Under the pieces are notes generated by a model, which had not been told where the DNA came from, did not search any database, and saw nothing but the letters and a program-made list of their open reading frames with translations. The position numbers were made by a program, and so were the translations under genes. Shown one piece after another: positions 46,908 to 55,404 of a stretch of DNA of 64,000 nucleotides. Origin of the DNA: Methylobacterium sp. Leaf91 (GTDB lineage: Bacteria; Pseudomonadota; Alphaproteobacteria; Rhizobiales; Beijerinckiaceae); NCBI RefSeq assembly GCF_001422815.1, contig NZ_LMMP01000007.1, forward strand, positions 1 to 64,000. The letters run 5' to 3'. Numbering within the stretch: position 1 is the stretch's first letter; the number at the start of each line of letters is the position of its first letter.

Positions 46908-49175
46908 GTGAATCCACCCAACAGCGACGGAAAAGGTCCGGGAACGCCCACCGGGGCGAACGGCCCCAAACCCGAGACCGGCAAGCCCGAAACCGGCAAG
47001 CCTGAAGTGGGCAAGCCCGGCACACCGATTCCCGGCTCCACGAGTGCTGCCTCCACGAATCCTGCCACCGCCAAGCCGGGCTCCACGAATCCTGGCTCTT
47101 CGAATCCCGGCTCCGCAAGTTCAGGCGAAGCAAAGCCCATCGTGCCGCCCGTAGGATCACAGGCCCAGCCGGCCAAGGCCGAGACGCCTGTCGCCGGCAC
47201 GACACCGGTATCGACGGTCGCCAAACCTTCGGACGGCAAGCCGGCCGACGTGAAGCCGGCTGAGCTGAAGCCCGACGCCGCGAAGGCGGGCACGTCTCCG
47301 TCCAGCCCCGTGAAAGCGGATGCGCCGAAGGCGGAGCCCGTCAAATCCGAGCCGCCGAAATCTGCCGCATCGAGCTTCGACGCCGGCAAGGCGGGTGGCC
47401 CCAAGCCCGATCTGTCCAAGCCCGATCCGGCGAAGTCGGAGCCGGCGAAGCCTGCCGGTTCCGGCCCCATCGGCGCAGGTCCGGCGGCGAGCGGTGCGTC
47501 ATCGATGCGTAACGATGCGCCGAAAACCGGGGCGGCCACCAGCGGCCCGCAATCCACGCCGCAGAAGGCAGAGATCACCGACGGGCCGATCATCGACCTG
47601 AAGGCGAAGCGGATTTCCGATTCCCCCGAGGCCACCAAGACCGGTCCTGCTTCGAGCGCGACCAAACCCTCCGGCTCCACCACCTTCACGGGCAGCCCGG
47701 ACAAGCCGTCCGCGCCCTCCGACGCGAAGAGCGCCGGTTCGACAACACCCAAGATCGGTCCGGCCGTTGCCGCGCCCGAACCCAGGCGCGGCGGCGCGGG
47801 CTTCGGCTCGGTCGCCACGGCCGGGCTCCTCGGTGGTGTCATCGGTGCCGGCCTGCTTTTCGCCGTGGAGCGCTCCGGTGCCCTGGGCGTCGCGGAGGAC
47901 GGTCGCATCGCCGCCCTCGACCAGAAGATCGCCGCGCTTGCGCCGAAGGAGGCCCTCGCCGCCCTCGACAAGCGCATCGGCGCCAACGAGGCCGGCCTGA
48001 AGCCGCTGCAAGAATCCATTCGCTCGGCCGATGCCATCGCCAAGGAGGCGCTGCAGAAGGCGGGATCCGTGTCCGCGGTACCGACCACGGCGCCGACCGG
48101 TGACGGATCCGCGCCAGCCGCGACCCTGCCGCCGGATCTCATGGCCCGGCTCGATGGGCTCGACCAGCGCGTGGCGGCTCTACAGGAAGAGCCGGGACGC
48201 GACCAATCCGGCAATGCCGGTCTCACCGCCATCACCCCCCAGACCCTGACCGGTCTCGAGGACAGGCTGAAGGCCGTCGAGGGCAAGGTCGACACCGCCG
48301 CCAAGCCCGCCGCCAACGACGGGCTTGCGAGCCAGGTCACCGCCCTGAAGGGTGAACTCGAGACGCGCACCAAGGCGAATGCCGAGGCCGGGGAAGCGCT
48401 GAACCAGAAGCTCGCGAGCCTGCAGCAAACCCTCGAGAGCCGCGTGAAGGCCGCGACGGAAGCGGTCCAGACCGCGACGCAGGCCAGCCAGCAGGCGGTC
48501 GACGCCAACAAGGCGCAGGCGGCCGAAGCGGCCAAGGGCGTGGAGCGGCTCATCCAGGCCCAATCCGAGAAGATCGCCGGCCTCGATCAGGCCCTGGCCA
48601 GCCGCGCGGAGGCCTCCACCGTCCAGGCCGCCATGCGGGTCGTCGCGGCGGACCGCATCGTCGGCGCGCTGAATACCGGCTCGCCCTATGCCGATGCACT
48701 GGCGGCCCTGCGCAGCTCCGAACCCGGCGATCCGGCACGGCTCAGCGCCGTCGCGGCCTTCGCCGACAAGGGCGCTCCGACGGCCGCGTCTCTCGCCGCC
48801 GAGTTCCGTCCCATCGCCGAGCGGATCGCCGCGAACCGCAAGGCGGCCCAGGCGAAATCGGTGGCCGAGACAGGCGACATCAAGCAGCGCCTGATGAGCA
48901 TGGCCGAATCCATCGTCCAAGTCCGCAAGGTCGACGCGCCGGCAAAGCCCGGCGAAACCGTCACCGAGGATGCCGTGCCGAAGGTGCAGGATGCCCTGGA
49001 TCGCGGTGCCATTGCCGAGGCGGCCAAGGCCTTTGCCGGCCTGCCCGAGGATGTACGCGGGCAGTTCGGCGAGTTTGGCACCAAGCTCGCCTCGCGGGCC
49101 GCGGCGGGTGACGCCGCGCGGATGCTGCTGGCGGACGCGTTCAAGGCCTTGCCGTCGACCGGTACAGCCCGGTGA
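46908..49175 (+). CDS. Mitofilin-like inner-membrane protein (COG4223 type)
   Basis: 755 aa from the GTG at 46908, with GGGAGC about ten bases upstream; the ATG at 46863 lacks such a site. Residues 1-295 are low-complexity, Pro/Lys/Ser/Ala-rich, with KPETGKPETGKPEVGKP-type runs. One transmembrane helix (about 300-322, ATAGLLGGVIGAGLLFAVE) is followed by a long coiled coil (about 335-580) and a C-terminal mitofilin-like helical domain. It is the bacterial relative of the cristae-organising protein Mic60, and has been linked to intracytoplasmic membranes in alphaproteobacteria. Between hemD and hemY. Confidence 0.85.
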   Translation: MNPPNSDGKGPGTPTGANGPKPETGKPETGKPEVGKPGTPIPGSTSAASTNPATAKPGSTNPGSSNPGSASSGEAKPIVPPVGSQAQPAKAETPVAGTTPVSTVAKPSDGKPADVKPAELKPDAAKAGTSPSSPVKADAPKAEPVKSEPPKSAASSFDAGKAGGPKPDLSKPDPAKSEPAKPAGSGPIGAGPAASGASSMRNDAPKTGAATSGPQSTPQKAEITDGPIIDLKAKRISDSPEATKTGPASSATKPSGSTTFTGSPDKPSAPSDAKSAGSTTPKIGPAVAAPEPRRGGAGFGSVATAGLLGGVIGAGLLFAVERSGALGVAEDGRIAALDQKIAALAPKEALAALDKRIGANEAGLKPLQESIRSADAIAKEALQKAGSVSAVPTTAPTGDGSAPAATLPPDLMARLDGLDQRVAALQEEPGRDQSGNAGLTAITPQTLTGLEDRLKAVEGKVDTAAKPAANDGLASQVTALKGELETRTKANAEAGEALNQKLASLQQTLESRVKAATEAVQTATQASQQAVDANKAQAAEAAKGVERLIQAQSEKIAGLDQALASRAEASTVQAAMRVVAADRIVGALNTGSPYADALAALRSSEPGDPARLSAVAAFADKGAPTAASLAAEFRPIAERIAANRKAAQAKSVAETGDIKQRLMSMAESIVQVRKVDAPAKPGETVTEDAVPKVQDALDRGAIAEAAKAFAGLPEDVRGQFGEFGTKLASRAAAGDAARMLLADAFKALPSTGTAR

Positions 49176-49304
49176 GGTCCGTCCGTCTGCGCGGATCGCC
49201 GGACGGCGTCGTCTCGATCATTGTGTGCGGGCGCAGCTTGCCCGCCTTTCCCGATACTCGCGTCCCCTCCCCGGCCGACGCCACCTTCCGGAGTTCGTGA
49301 TCCC

Positions 49305-50885
49305 ATGTGGCGCGCCCTCGCCTTTCTAGCCCTCCTCGCCATTGCCGCCTTCGGGGCGACATGGATCGCCGACCGGCCCGGCACGGTCACCATCGTGTGG
49401 AACGGGTACGAGGTCGCCACGAGCCTCGCCATCGCCCTGATCGGGGTGCTCATCGCCGCCATCGTCATCGGGTTCATCTGGGCCGTGGTGAGGGGAATCA
49501 TCACGCTTCCCGAGGCCCTGGTCCGTGGCTCCAAGGAGCGTCGCCGGGCCAAGGGTTTCTCCGCCCTCTCGCGGGGCATGGTCGCGGTCGGCTCGGGCGA
49601 TCCCCTGGCGGCGCGTCGCCATGCCAGCGACGCCGAGCGTCTGCTCGGTGCCGAGCCCCTGGCGCTCCTCCTGAAGGCGCAGGCCGCCCAGATCTCCGGT
49701 GACCGCGAGGCGGCGGAACACGCGTTCCAGCGCATGGTCAACGATCCCGAGACGCGGGTGCTCGGCCTGCGCGGGTTGTTCGTGGAAGCCCGCCGCCGCG
49801 AGGACGACGTGGCCGCCCGTGCCTATGCGTCCGAGGCCGCGCGCCTCGCTCCCAGCGTCACCTGGGCCAACGAGGCCGTGCTGGAGGCGCAATGCGCCGA
49901 TGGCGATTGGAGCGGCGCCGTCGAGACGGTGGAGCGCCGTGCCTCCCTCGGTCTCATCGAGAAGGGGCTCGCCCGTCGCCAGCGCGCGGTCCTTCTCACC
50001 GCCGCAGCGCAGACCCGCGAGGCCGGCGAGCCCGAAGCGGCGACGCAGCGCGCTCTCGATGCGGTCAAGCTCGCGCCCGACCTCGTCCCGGCCGCCTGCA
50101 TCGCCGGACGCCTGCTCGCGCGGCGCGGCGACCTGAGGAAAGCGGCCAAGATCGTCGAAGCGGCCTGGCGCGCCAATCCCCACCCGGACCTTGCCAAGGT
50201 CTATCTCGGCCTGCGCGTGGGCGATTCCGTGCGCGACCGGCTCGCCCGGGCCGAAACCCTCGCCAAGATTTCCACCTGGCACCCCGAAGCCCGCCTCGCC
50301 ATGGCGCAGGCCGCCTTGGAGGCGCAGGAATTCGGCAAGGCCCGCGAAGCGCTGGCGCCCCTTCTCGCCGAGCGTCCGACCGTCCGCACCTGCCTCGCCA
50401 TGGCGAAGATCGAAGAGGCCGAGCACGGTGCGGGAACAGGCCGGGCACGCGAATGGCTGGCCAAGGCCGCCCACGCCCCGCGCGACCCGATGTGGATCGC
50501 GGACGGGATCGCCTCGGAGCGCTGGGCGCCGGTCTCGCCGGTCACCGGCCATCTCGACGCCTTCGTCTGGAAGGCGCCGACCGAGTTGCTCGAGGGGCCG
50601 TCCAGCGACGATGTCACCGGCGACCTCGTCGACAAGGACGATCGCAGCCAACCGGCCCTCGCGCCAGCCCTGCAGGGCAACGAGATGCCGGCACCGGTGC
50701 CTGCGCCCGTCGCGTCACCTGCGAAACCCGCCGAACCCCAGCCGGTGAACGGCGCCGCTATGGTGTCGAAACCCTCCGCGCCGGCCACGGGTCCGATGGC
50801 ACCCGGTGCCGTGACACCGGTGGTGTTCCCCCCGCCGAAGGGTTCCGATTCCACGTCTGAGAACAAGGCGCGTCTGGTCGGCTGA
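49305..50885 (+). CDS. hemY: HemY-type TPR inner-membrane protein
   Basis: 526 aa. Two N-terminal transmembrane helices (about 3-19 and 38-60) are followed by a HemY_N domain, with EALVRGSKERRRAKGFSALSRGMVAV at about 66-92, and TPR-like helices to about 420. The C-terminal 100 residues are Pro/Ala-rich and probably disordered. The name comes from its place in hem operons; it is not protoporphyrinogen oxidase. It is thought to organise haem-pathway or envelope proteins at the membrane. Confidence 0.88.
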   Translation: MWRALAFLALLAIAAFGATWIADRPGTVTIVWNGYEVATSLAIALIGVLIAAIVIGFIWAVVRGIITLPEALVRGSKERRRAKGFSALSRGMVAVGSGDPLAARRHASDAERLLGAEPLALLLKAQAAQISGDREAAEHAFQRMVNDPETRVLGLRGLFVEARRREDDVAARAYASEAARLAPSVTWANEAVLEAQCADGDWSGAVETVERRASLGLIEKGLARRQRAVLLTAAAQTREAGEPEAATQRALDAVKLAPDLVPAACIAGRLLARRGDLRKAAKIVEAAWRANPHPDLAKVYLGLRVGDSVRDRLARAETLAKISTWHPEARLAMAQAALEAQEFGKAREALAPLLAERPTVRTCLAMAKIEEAEHGAGTGRAREWLAKAAHAPRDPMWIADGIASERWAPVSPVTGHLDAFVWKAPTELLEGPSSDDVTGDLVDKDDRSQPALAPALQGNEMPAPVPAPVASPAKPAEPQPVNGAAMVSKPSAPATGPMAPGAVTPVVFPPPKGSDSTSENKARLVG

Positions 50886-50992
50886 TCCCGCAATGGGGCA
50901 AGAAGGGCGGCGCGGCGGCGTCGCCCTTTAAAGGTCGGTTCACGCAAGCTCGCTAAAGCTGTGTCCAGCGAGTTCTGCGTAAACGAAGTGCC

Positions 50993-52120
50993 ATGTCCCC
51001 ATCTCTCGACGATGCGCCGGACTTCTCCGGCCTGATCGAACTGTCGCGTCTCGGTGACCTCGATCTGAAACCTGTCATCCTCCGGGTGCAGACCGATCTC
51101 TTCCTCACCGCGACCGCGCGGGACAGGAAGACGGTGGAGGCCTTCGAATCCCTGGCCGGCGGCCTGATCCCGACCGTCGACGACGAGACAGCCGAGATCG
51201 TGGCGCGCAAGCTGGCGCCCTTCCCCGCGACCCCGCAATCCGTCCTCGCCGCACTCGCCGCACGCGGCGGTGAGATCAGGGATCTGGTCATCGCGCAGGC
51301 GCCGGACCTGTCGGCGCTCGTGATCGAGGCCGCACTGGCGGACGGGTCGGACATCGCCGTCGCCATCGCCCGACGGGCCGATCTGAGCCGCAGCCTCATC
51401 GACGAGATGGCCTCCCGCGACGTCGCGGCCATCGATCTCGCGCTTGCCGAGAACTGGCAGCTCAGCCTTCAGGGCACCACCGTCGCGCTCCTGGTCGGTC
51501 GCGCTCGTACCAGGCCGGACCTGGCCCAGGCGCTGCTCGCCCGTCCCGACCTCGCTCCGGGCGATCTCGGACCACTGTTTCTGTACTCCGACGAGGAACT
51601 CCGCGAGGCGATCGGCCGGGCGGTGGGCTCGCGCGCCGCACTTCGGCCAGCGCCGCCCCTGCCGCGGGAGGCCGGAGCCATCCTCACGGGTTTCTCCGGG
51701 CGCAAGGACGTGGCCGGCTTCGTCGGCGCACTGTCGGACATGCTCGGGCTGCAGCGCAATTTTCTCGCCGGGACACCCGACCCGAGCCGCCGCTACGACC
51801 TCCTGACCCTGGCGCTTCGCGCGGTCGGGCTGCACGAGGAAGAGGCGGTGTATGTCTTCCTCACCCTCAACGAGACCGTGGCCCGCTCCGTGGACCGGGT
51901 CTACGATCTGGTGAAGCTGTTCCGCACCATCCCGCGCGGTGCGGCCCGAGACCTTCTCTGTGCGGTTCTCGACATGCCACTGGCCGAGCGGCTCAACGGC
52001 GGCTCCGCCCACCAGCCCTACGCGGCCCCCGACGCGGTGCGTCCCCGCATGCCCGCCACCGAGCGCGCCCCGCTACGCCCGGCCCTTCCCGGCAGGGTGC
52101 GGCAGTCCGGAACGGCCTGA
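50993..52120 (+). CDS. DUF2336 family protein
   Basis: 375 aa, all-helical repeat-like protein. The N-terminal part has VQTDLFLTATARDRKTVEAFESLAGGLIP, then regularly spaced leucine-rich helices (FPATPQSVLAALAARGGEI; LSALVIEAALADGSDIAVAIARRADLS), the HEAT-like pattern of DUF2336. The basic Pro-rich tail is disordered. Common in Methylobacterium and relatives, function unknown. It follows hemY by 107 bp and may read through from it. Confidence 0.75.
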   Translation: MSPSLDDAPDFSGLIELSRLGDLDLKPVILRVQTDLFLTATARDRKTVEAFESLAGGLIPTVDDETAEIVARKLAPFPATPQSVLAALAARGGEIRDLVIAQAPDLSALVIEAALADGSDIAVAIARRADLSRSLIDEMASRDVAAIDLALAENWQLSLQGTTVALLVGRARTRPDLAQALLARPDLAPGDLGPLFLYSDEELREAIGRAVGSRAALRPAPPLPREAGAILTGFSGRKDVAGFVGALSDMLGLQRNFLAGTPDPSRRYDLLTLALRAVGLHEEEAVYVFLTLNETVARSVDRVYDLVKLFRTIPRGAARDLLCAVLDMPLAERLNGGSAHQPYAAPDAVRPRMPATERAPLRPALPGRVRQSGTA

Positions 52121-52144
52121 CGGTCCGCCGGAGCCCGCGTCGTT

Positions 52145-52486
52145 CTATTCGGCGAGATCGAGATGGTGGCGGCCTGCGCGGTCGTCGATCTCGATGATCC
52201 AGAGATCGTCGTCGAAACGCAGTTCCTTGCCGATGCGGAGTTCGACATCGGGCGGCGAGGCTTCGCTCATCAGCCGGACGAAGCTGCGGTCCGCCCCGTC
52301 CCCGGTATCGACGAGGGATTGCGGGGCCGGACCATAAAGGTCCGCCCGGCCATCCAGACGGTCGACCTTCACGAAGATGGCTCCCGCCTCGGGCGCACCG
52401 CGCCGTCGCTGCACCGCGTCGATCCCCTCGACGGCGAGACGGCGGAGATGGGCCGAGACCCAGAAATCGGAGCGCAGGCGAGGCAT
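52145..52486 (-). CDS. DUF1491 family protein
   Basis: 113 aa from the ATG giving MPRLRSDFWVSAHLRRL. The sequence RRRGAPEAGAIFVKVDRLDGRADLYGPAPQS is the DUF1491 core, small cytoplasmic proteins restricted to alphaproteobacteria. Function unknown. Convergent with the DUF2336 gene; the two stops are 24 bp apart. Confidence 0.9.
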   Translation of the reverse strand: MPRLRSDFWVSAHLRRLAVEGIDAVQRRRGAPEAGAIFVKVDRLDGRADLYGPAPQSLVDTGDGADRSFVRLMSEASPPDVELRIGKELRFDDDLWIIEIDDRAGRHHLDLAE

Positions 52487-52643
52487 GGCCCGCCTATAGC
52501 ACCGATGGATTGGCGCAAGCATCGGCCTCTGTGGACCAATGCCCGGATTGGATCCGACGCTCGATGGCGATCGCCCGTCTCGGGTCTATAAATCGACCGG
52601 TGCCGGGTTGATCGACAAGGCTCCTGCGCCTGGATCAGACACA

Positions 52644-52676
52644 AACGGGACCACCCTTGCGAGGGGCGGTCCCGTT
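52644..52676 (-). terminator. Intrinsic terminator of the secreted-protein operon
   Basis: AACGGGACC and GGTCCCGTT form a strong stem with an inner CCC/GGG pairing. On the minus strand it is followed by TGTGTCTG, moderately T-rich, 58 bp after the stop of the last gene. The 52487-52733 interval has no other feature. Confidence 0.75.
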
Positions 52677-52733
52677 GGGTTTCCAGAGAAGCGTCCAGCC
52701 TTAGCACGCCAGGATCGGGTCTGCCCGGAAGAC

Positions 52734-53177
52734 CTACTGGGCGACGGTCGAACCGGTCGTGGTGGTCGATTTCACCGGCTTCGAACCCGGCTCGTGCGAC
52801 ATCGTCTTGGTGCGGGATTCGACGCTCTCGCCATCGCGGACCTTGGTCTTGGTCTGCGACTTCGAGAAGGTGCCGCCGTCATGGGACATCGCCTTGGCCT
52901 GTCCGTTCAGGCCACCGTTACCGGTCTCGTTCACGTGCGAGCGATCCTTGCTCTTGCCGCCGGCGGCGCTGCCACCGGTCGCGAGCGAGGAGCCCGTCGC
53001 GCCGTCCGAGCCCGTCGAGGTGCCGCCCGTCCCGACCGTCGAGGCGGACGTGCCGCCGGCGGCGGCGGAACCGGCGCTGCCGCCCGTCGCGCTGCCGCGA
53101 GTCTGGGCATCGGCGATGGCGGGCGCGAGGAGGAGCCCGAGGGCCGCGAGCGCGGGAAGAACCTTGGTCATCGTCAT
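52734..53177 (-). CDS. Secreted Gly/Ser/Thr-rich protein (third gene of operon)
   Basis: 147 aa. Signal peptide MTMTKVLPALAALGLLLAPAIADA (1-24). The mature chain is Gly/Ser/Thr/Ala-rich in its first half and contains STVGTGGTSTG, a variant of the repeat unit of the first operon gene. The second half is more polar and charged (KSQTKTKVRDGESVESRTKT region). No cysteines, no known domain; probably disordered outside the cytoplasm. Follows the second gene by 7 bp and precedes a terminator. Confidence 0.72.
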   Translation of the reverse strand: MTMTKVLPALAALGLLLAPAIADAQTRGSATGGSAGSAAAGGTSASTVGTGGTSTGSDGATGSSLATGGSAAGGKSKDRSHVNETGNGGLNGQAKAMSHDGGTFSKSQTKTKVRDGESVESRTKTMSHEPGSKPVKSTTTTGSTVAQ

Positions 53178-53184
53178 GTCAGCC

Positions 53185-53565
53185 TCACCTCTTGTCCTTG
53201 GGAACGGTGACCACGCAGTCGCCGTCGCCGGTGGTGGTCATCGTGGTGCCGTTGCCGGAGCTCGAACTCGAGGCCGAGCTGCTCATCGTGCCATCGGCGG
53301 ATCGGGTGGTGACGGACGGGCCCCCGGTGGAGGAACTCTTCACGCCGTCCGGACCGGCCGTGACCGAACTCGACACCGCTCCGGTGTTCTTCGCCGCATC
53401 GGACGAGACGATTTTACAGGGTTTTCCGTTCGGCCCGGTGGTGACCGTCGTGCCGCCCGAGACGCCGTTCGGTCCCGCGGTGACGGTGCTGGTCTGGGCA
53501 TGGCTCGCGGCGACCCCGGCAATGGCGAGGGCGCCGCCGAGAAGCGGCAGGATCATACGCGCCAT
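53185..53565 (-). CDS. Secreted Ser/Thr/Gly-rich protein (second gene of operon)
   Basis: 126 aa. Signal peptide MARMILPLLGGALAIAGVAASHAQ (1-24). The mature part has imperfect repeats TVTAGPNGVSGGTTVTTGPNGKP and SVTAGPDGVKSS (three TAGPxGV/TTGPNG units) and a poly-Ser stretch. Two cysteines (in KPCKIVS and GDCVVTVP) bracket the repeats and could form a disulfide. No domain recognised. Lies 71 bp after the first gene, with a GC-rich hairpin between them (53592-53617). Confidence 0.72.
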   Translation of the reverse strand: MARMILPLLGGALAIAGVAASHAQTSTVTAGPNGVSGGTTVTTGPNGKPCKIVSSDAAKNTGAVSSSVTAGPDGVKSSSTGGPSVTTRSADGTMSSSASSSSSGNGTTMTTTGDGDCVVTVPKDKR

Positions 53566-53636
53566 GGTGCAACTCTCCTCGGAAGCGGGATGGGCGCGGC
53601 TCCGGGGAACCGCGCCCGAGGGGTCAGACCTGCGGC

Positions 53637-54098
53637 TCAGCGCTTGTTATGGCCGGGCGCGTTCTCGGAATTGCCGGGACCGCTCTTGTCGTGGCCAGCG
53701 GCGCTGCCGGACTTGCCGGCGCCGCCGGACGTTCCGGCGGACGAGCCACCGGTGCCGACCGTCGAGCCGCTAGTGCCCTTGCCGGCCGACGAACCGCCGG
53801 TACCGACCGTCGAGCCCGAGCCGCTACCCGTGCCGGCGGACGAACCACCCGTGCCGACGGTCGAGGAGCTGTTGCCGCCACCGGCCGACGAACCGCCCGT
53901 GCCCAGCGTCGAGGACGTGCCCGAGCCGCTTCCGGAGCCAGCCGACGAACCACCCGTACCGACCGTCGAAGAACTGGTGCCACCGCCCGCGGAAGAGCCG
54001 CCGGTTCCGACGGTGGACGACGACTGCGCGACCGCCAGGGCAGCGCCACCGAGGACGAACGTGGTCGTGAGGGCGACGATGCGAATCTGCTTCAACAT
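53637..54098 (-). CDS. Secreted glycine/serine repeat protein (first gene of operon)
   Basis: 153 aa from the ATG at 54098 with GGAGC upstream. Signal peptide MLKQIRIVALTTTFVLGGAALAVA (1-24). The mature chain is almost wholly six copies of (V/L)GTGGSSAG joined by Ser/Gly spacers, then a polar His/Lys/Asn tail ending GHNKR. No aromatic or hydrophobic core, so an extended or disordered surface polymer is likely. A perfect EcfG promoter lies 38-64 bp upstream. Function unknown. Confidence 0.78.
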   Translation of the reverse strand: MLKQIRIVALTTTFVLGGAALAVAQSSSTVGTGGSSAGGGTSSSTVGTGGSSAGSGSGSGTSSTLGTGGSSAGGGNSSSTVGTGGSSAGTGSGSGSTVGTGGSSAGKGTSGSTVGTGGSSAGTSGGAGKSGSAAGHDKSGPGNSENAPGHNKR

Positions 54099-54135
54099 AA
54101 GGTTGCTCCAGTTGTTGTAGTCTTTACGGAGCAAT

Positions 54136-54162
54136 AAACGGAGACCTGCCAAATACCGTTCC
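54136..54162 (-). promoter_or_regulatory. EcfG-type general-stress promoter
   Basis: On the minus strand: GGAAC (54162-54158), 17 bp, CGTTT (54140-54136). This equals the published EcfG consensus (GGAAC, N16-17, CGTT) known from Methylobacterium and other alphaproteobacteria, where EcfG drives the PhyR-NepR general stress response. Predicted start of transcription is about 30 nt before the ATG at 54098. Confidence 0.8.
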
Positions 54163-54499
54163 AACAAAATGCAGCTTACTTGAGCAAAGCGCCTATCTGA
54201 ACGGCAGATTAACTCGCCGTTCTATTTACCCCGAGCGTGGCCGACCGTTCAGGGACTTGCCCTGCTCGAGAAAGGACTGGTTGGCCGGAACTGCCAAACG
54301 GTGTTCGGCCAGAATCTCCGCCATTCCTGAACCGTCAGGAGAGAGGCGCGAGCGGGCAGGAACGACGATTCCCGTTTGACCGTTCCACGCCGACATCGCG
54401 GGGGCTTCGCGCGTTCGCGCGCCGTCGACACCGAAAGCGGCCTTGCCGCTTTCAATCCCTCATACACAGAGGACAGAGGCCGAACGCCGGATCCGACCC
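54163..54499. other. Intergenic interval with one hairpin
   Basis: No gene seen. GAAAGCGG / CCGCTTTC at 54433-54453 forms a short stem 46 bp downstream of the peptidoglycan-binding gene (minus strand) and may help terminate it, although no T-run follows. Confidence 0.4.
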
Positions 54500-55243
54500 T
54501 TATCCCTTGGTCGAGCCGGCACGGGAGGCGAGTTCGCGCAAGGTGCGGCCGGCGGCGACGCCCTTGACCGGGAGCTTGCGGTCACGCTCGAATTTCTCGA
54601 TGGCCGCACGTGTGCCGGGGCCGAGGACGCCATCGGCGACGAGCGGTCCGTAACCGAGTTTCACCAGGGCGCGCTGTGCCTGCGCCACGGCCTGATCGGG
54701 TTTCGGCGTCACCGACGCCGTGGTTTCCCCGGCCTTGATGATGTCTGCGATGACATCGCGCTTGGTCGACGCCGCCGCCGGCGCGGGCTTGGGCGCGGGT
54801 TTGGCCGCCTCGATGGCCGGCGCGGCTTTCGGCTCGGGAGCGGTCTCGGGCTTCGGCACCTCGATCTTGCGCGGCGCGGCCTCCGCCAGTTTCGCCGGCT
54901 CGGCTGCCTGGCCGGATACCGGCTTGGCGGCGGTGGTGGTGCCGGCACCCTTGCCGAGGGTGGGGAAGAGCGGCGCGGGGTGGCGGCCACCCTGGTAGCC
55001 GAGCGCATTCAGGGCGACGGCCGCCACTGCACCGATGGCAACGACCGAGCCGAGCACCTCTCCCGGCCGGCGCAGGCACAACCGCCCGAACCCGCCGACG
55101 GCTTGCACGACGTTCCGGAACCAGCCGGAGGCGGGCCGCCGGGCGGGACCGGAGGCGGGTTTGCGGCGGGGCGCGGAGGCCTGCGCCGCCCTGGTCGGCA
55201 CGACGATCTCGCGCTGGTCGCGCTTCGGCAGCGGTTCGCGCAT
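54500..55243 (-). CDS. Membrane-anchored peptidoglycan-binding protein
   Basis: 247 aa. A basic cytoplasmic N terminus (1-60), one transmembrane helix (about 62-84, GEVLGSVVAIGAVAAVALNALGY), an Ala/Pro/Lys-rich linker (about 100-160), and a C-terminal PG_binding_1 domain (about 183-240): QAQRALVKLGYGPLVADGVLGPGTRAAIEKFE. It should tether the inner membrane to peptidoglycan from the periplasmic side. No catalytic domain. Confidence 0.85.
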   Translation of the reverse strand: MREPLPKRDQREIVVPTRAAQASAPRRKPASGPARRPASGWFRNVVQAVGGFGRLCLRRPGEVLGSVVAIGAVAAVALNALGYQGGRHPAPLFPTLGKGAGTTTAAKPVSGQAAEPAKLAEAAPRKIEVPKPETAPEPKAAPAIEAAKPAPKPAPAAASTKRDVIADIIKAGETTASVTPKPDQAVAQAQRALVKLGYGPLVADGVLGPGTRAAIEKFERDRKLPVKGVAAGRTLRELASRAGSTKG

Positions 55244-55404
55244 GGTCTATCCCCTCGAACGCAGACGACGGCCCGACAGATCGAGCCGGGAACGGAAAAC
55301 CGGCCCCGGCGAAACGCCGTGCCGGTACGGAATGCGCGCGCCTCGTCCGGGGCATCGAAGCCGGGACGAGGCGCGCGTGGGGCCTTGGGGGTCGCGGAGA
55401 TTTC

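Noticed and set aside
46760..48553. 597-aa Ser/Ala/Pro-rich minus-strand frame
   Set aside because: Antisense to the low-complexity part of the mitofilin-like gene; no start context or domain.
49305..50885. Protoporphyrinogen oxidase, from the HemY name
   Set aside because: The sequence has two membrane helices and TPR-like repeats and no FAD-binding motif, so it is the unrelated alphaproteobacterial HemY.
53592..53617. Terminator between the first two secreted-protein genes
   Set aside because: GGGCGCGG/CCGCGCCC is a strong stem but has no T-run on the minus strand; more likely a processing or attenuation hairpin within one operon.
53637..54098. CRISPR-like regular repeats
   Set aside because: The repeats are in-frame codons for GTGGSSAG units without unique spacers of fixed length, inside a signal-peptide gene.
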